Origin: Candidatus Poribacteria bacterium
GTDB taxonomy: Bacteria > Poribacteria > DTPJ01 > WJIO01
DNA: 23,506 nt
Assembly: GCA_014730235.1 (NCBI GenBank)
Contig: WJIO01000181.1
Coordinates: 1-23,506 of the forward strand
Direction: 5' to 3'
Shown: piece after piece, positions 21,601 through 23,506 of the stretch
How the letters are laid out: every line of letters starts with the position of its first letter
How positions within the stretch are numbered: the first letter of the stretch is position 1
Made by a program: the position numbers and the translations under genes
The notes under the pieces: model-generated
Database searches by the model: none
Seen by the model: only the letters and a program-made list of their open reading frames with translations
Told to the model about the DNA's origin: nothing

Positions 21601-23506
21601 AAGAATACAACATGCTATTTATACTTTTGACTTTACTGGTATTTACTACAGGGAGTGAGATTATGTCTTCCGAAATTTCAGATAACAGTGTTAAATTTTA
21701 CGTTTCACCCAATGGCAAAGACAGCAATCCCGGCACAGATTCCATGCCCTTCGCCACAATACAAAAGGCCCGGGAAGCTGTGCGCAAAGAGATAAGCGAA
21801 GGTTTGACTTCCCATGTTCTGGTAATAATCAGGGGTGGGGATTATTACCTCGATAAACCCCTTATGTTTAATCAACAGGATTCGGGAGATGAAGAACATT
21901 CTGTAACCTATAAGGCTGAATCAGGTCAACAGGTGCGGATTATCGGTGGAACAGTTTTAAAGGATTGGAAACCGTACAAAGACGGAATATGGGAGTGCGA
22001 TTTTCCCCATGAAAGCAAACCAGAACAGGTTTTTGAAAATAACAGGCGTATGAACCTGGCCCGTAAACCTGATGGGGGTTATTTTAACCTTGAGAAGCCA
22101 GTTGAAGATAAGGACAGGACGGAGTTTATATATAGAGAAGGCGATCTGAAACCCCATGAATGGGATATTTCAGATGCCCGGGTTTTTATCTGGCCAAATC
22201 ACGATTGGTTCAGCGCAAATGTGCCGCTGGCAAACATAGACGGCCGGAATCGTGTAATTACTCTGGCTGAGCAGGTCAATACCATGAAACCGGGAAACCG
22301 TTTTTATGTCCAGAATGTGCTTTCATTACTGGATAAACCCGGTGAATGCCAGATTAGCTGGAGTAAAAAGAAGATATATATACTCCCTAACAAAAATCCG
22401 GTGTCACAGCAAAATATAGTAGCATCAACAGTTCCCAACGTTATATCCATTCAGGGTAATGCTGAGCATGGGCTGGTGAGAAACCTGCATTTTGAAGGGC
22501 TTGATCTTTGTATATCCAACGACCATGTGGTAAATATTACAGGGGCGGAAAACTGCTCTATACGCTTCTGTAAGGTGGAGAACGGCTATAATCACGGCAT
22601 GAGCATAACCGGTCATGCCCAGAATATAAATGTATACGGCAATCTTATTCGTTTTAATGGGTATCATGGTGTATCAATTAACGGCTTGCGACCAGGACAA
22701 CCGGATGTAAACAAGTATAACGTGGTTGAGAATAACCATATACATCACTGTGGCAGATTGGTCGGTCATGGTTATGGTGTCAACATCTCCCAGAGCGGTC
22801 ACAATAAGATAATACATAATCATATACACCATATGCCCAGATACGCAACTACTATAAAGGGTGTGCGCTATCAGGTTCTTCGGAAGCAGATAGAAGGCAT
22901 AACATGGGAAAACCGCCACGATTTTCTACATTCCCGCCATAACCTTATCGCTTATAACAATATACATCATGTGAATGAGGACAGTCAGGATACAGGCGCT
23001 ATGGAATCCTGGGGCCCCGGTCGGGATAACGTATACGACCATAACCTGATCCAAAATGTAGGGAATGACATGTTTAATCTTCAGATGGGTATATATCTGG
23101 ACGATGCTACAGACTATTTTACCGTTACCAATAATATAATATACGGTGTTGTAGGAACAAATAGAACTCAGCCTATATATGCAAAAGGTATCGGCAACAA
23201 GATTATCAATAACATACTGATTATAAGTCCGGAAAACGACGCCGCCATAAGCTCCCTGTATATGGCCGAAGAAAGAGCCGATAAACACGTCTACACCCAT
23301 AATATATACTACTTCGAGGGCAGCGGCGGGGCGATCTACGATTTCTACAACTGGAGCGATGACCGGGTCGCGGCTTCCGATTATAATATTCTCTGGAAGC
23401 CCAGGGGAGAGCTAACGATGGCCGGTAAATGTCCAGCTAAAACATTTGAGGAATGGAAAAAGATACTGGGCGGCAAATACGATCAGAACAGTATAGTCGC
23501 TGACCC
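21597..23506 (+). CDS. Secreted right-handed parallel beta-helix protein (partial, 3' end beyond window)
   Basis: 636 codons are present and open to the window edge. The start is TTG at 21597, overlapping the stop of the sialidase-like gene (TTGA), with AGGTGA 7 nt upstream (21584-21589). The signal peptide is MKEYNMLFILLTLLVFTTGS. Then FYVSPNGKDSNPGTDSMPFA and TIQKAREAVRKE, the usual opening of beta-helix glycosidases and polysaccharide lyases. Coils follow with repeated N-x-I-H-H patterns (NNHIHHC, HNHIHHM, YNNIHHV) and NNIIYGV, NNILIIS. This resembles the GH141/GH120-type architecture, but no catalytic residue is assigned. Together with its two upstream neighbours it suggests glycan degradation outside the cytoplasm. 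The reverse-strand ORFs in this part are shadows. Confidence 0.87.
   Translation, partial: MKEYNMLFILLTLLVFTTGSEIMSSEISDNSVKFYVSPNGKDSNPGTDSMPFATIQKAREAVRKEISEGLTSHVLVIIRGGDYYLDKPLMFNQQDSGDEEHSVTYKAESGQQVRIIGGTVLKDWKPYKDGIWECDFPHESKPEQVFENNRRMNLARKPDGGYFNLEKPVEDKDRTEFIYREGDLKPHEWDISDARVFIWPNHDWFSANVPLANIDGRNRVITLAEQVNTMKPGNRFYVQNVLSLLDKPGECQISWSKKKIYILPNKNPVSQQNIVASTVPNVISIQGNAEHGLVRNLHFEGLDLCISNDHVVNITGAENCSIRFCKVENGYNHGMSITGHAQNINVYGNLIRFNGYHGVSINGLRPGQPDVNKYNVVENNHIHHCGRLVGHGYGVNISQSGHNKIIHNHIHHMPRYATTIKGVRYQVLRKQIEGITWENRHDFLHSRHNLIAYNNIHHVNEDSQDTGAMESWGPGRDNVYDHNLIQNVGNDMFNLQMGIYLDDATDYFTVTNNIIYGVVGTNRTQPIYAKGIGNKIINNILIISPENDAAISSLYMAEERADKHVYTHNIYYFEGSGGAIYDFYNWSDDRVAASDYNILWKPRGELTMAGKCPAKTFEEWKKILGGKYDQNSIVAD

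Noticed and set aside
22425-23300. Three long reverse-strand ORFs within the beta-helix gene
   Set aside because: The plus strand is open throughout with a recognisable family. The repeated N-x-I-H-H coils and codon pattern produce long antisense frames by chance.

Overview
The window reads as a chromosomal stretch of a Gram-negative, AT-leaning bacterium. Two outer-membrane barrel-type proteins, a lipoprotein with a lipobox, a Tat-exported protein and several Sec signal peptides support two membranes. The gene mix (PQQ-like propeller starting DWPEWRGP, LamG/ConA-fold secreted proteins, a PorV/UPF0164-like protein, a TAXI TRAP system, sugar enzymes and a glycyl radical enzyme) fits an uncultured lineage such as Poribacteria or an FCB/PVC-type phylum. 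That placement is an inference from memory of such genomes, with no marker gene to confirm it.

Layout. 1-537: a small membrane ORF and a palindromic repeat. 538-4999: an operon of aldo/keto reductase, glycyl radical enzyme and exported beta-propeller. 5000-5390: a nested double insertion (each layer with its own inverted and direct repeats), then a strong sigma70-type promoter. 5391-9714: HAD phosphatase, TAXI lipoprotein, DUF1850 protein and fused TRAP permease. 9753-11587 (minus): an ECF sigma factor fused to a ConA-like sugar-binding or hydrolase domain, translationally coupled to a secreted paralogue of that domain. Back-to-back promoters then lead to NfeD and slipin (11812-13938), a 44-bp perfect palindrome, a DUF1232 protein, a metallophosphoesterase and a LamG protein. 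15868-16118: remnant of a four-helix-bundle (23S IVP/S23-like) element bounded by inverted repeats, which has rewritten the end of the LamG gene. 16136-17125: PorV-like protein, convergent with a minus-strand pair (DUF2330 protein and barrel protein). 19285-23506: Gfo/Idh/MocA dehydrogenase, Tat-exported sialidase-like protein and a parallel beta-helix protein that runs off the window.

How the genes may work together. The left half looks like uptake of a small organic acid or similar solute by the TRAP system, plus anaerobic radical chemistry and aldehyde or ketone reduction. The right end looks like extracellular or periplasmic glycan breakdown followed by sugar oxidation. The sigma-ConA pair may couple gene expression to a carbohydrate or envelope signal. 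No tRNA, rRNA or CRISPR array was seen, and no canonical rho-independent terminator was found.

The most unusual items are the sigma-ConA fusion with its coupled secreted paralogue, the short C-terminal motif S-[LS]-W-[SG]-K-I-[KR] shared by three ConA-fold proteins, the nested MITE-like insertion and the decayed IVP element.
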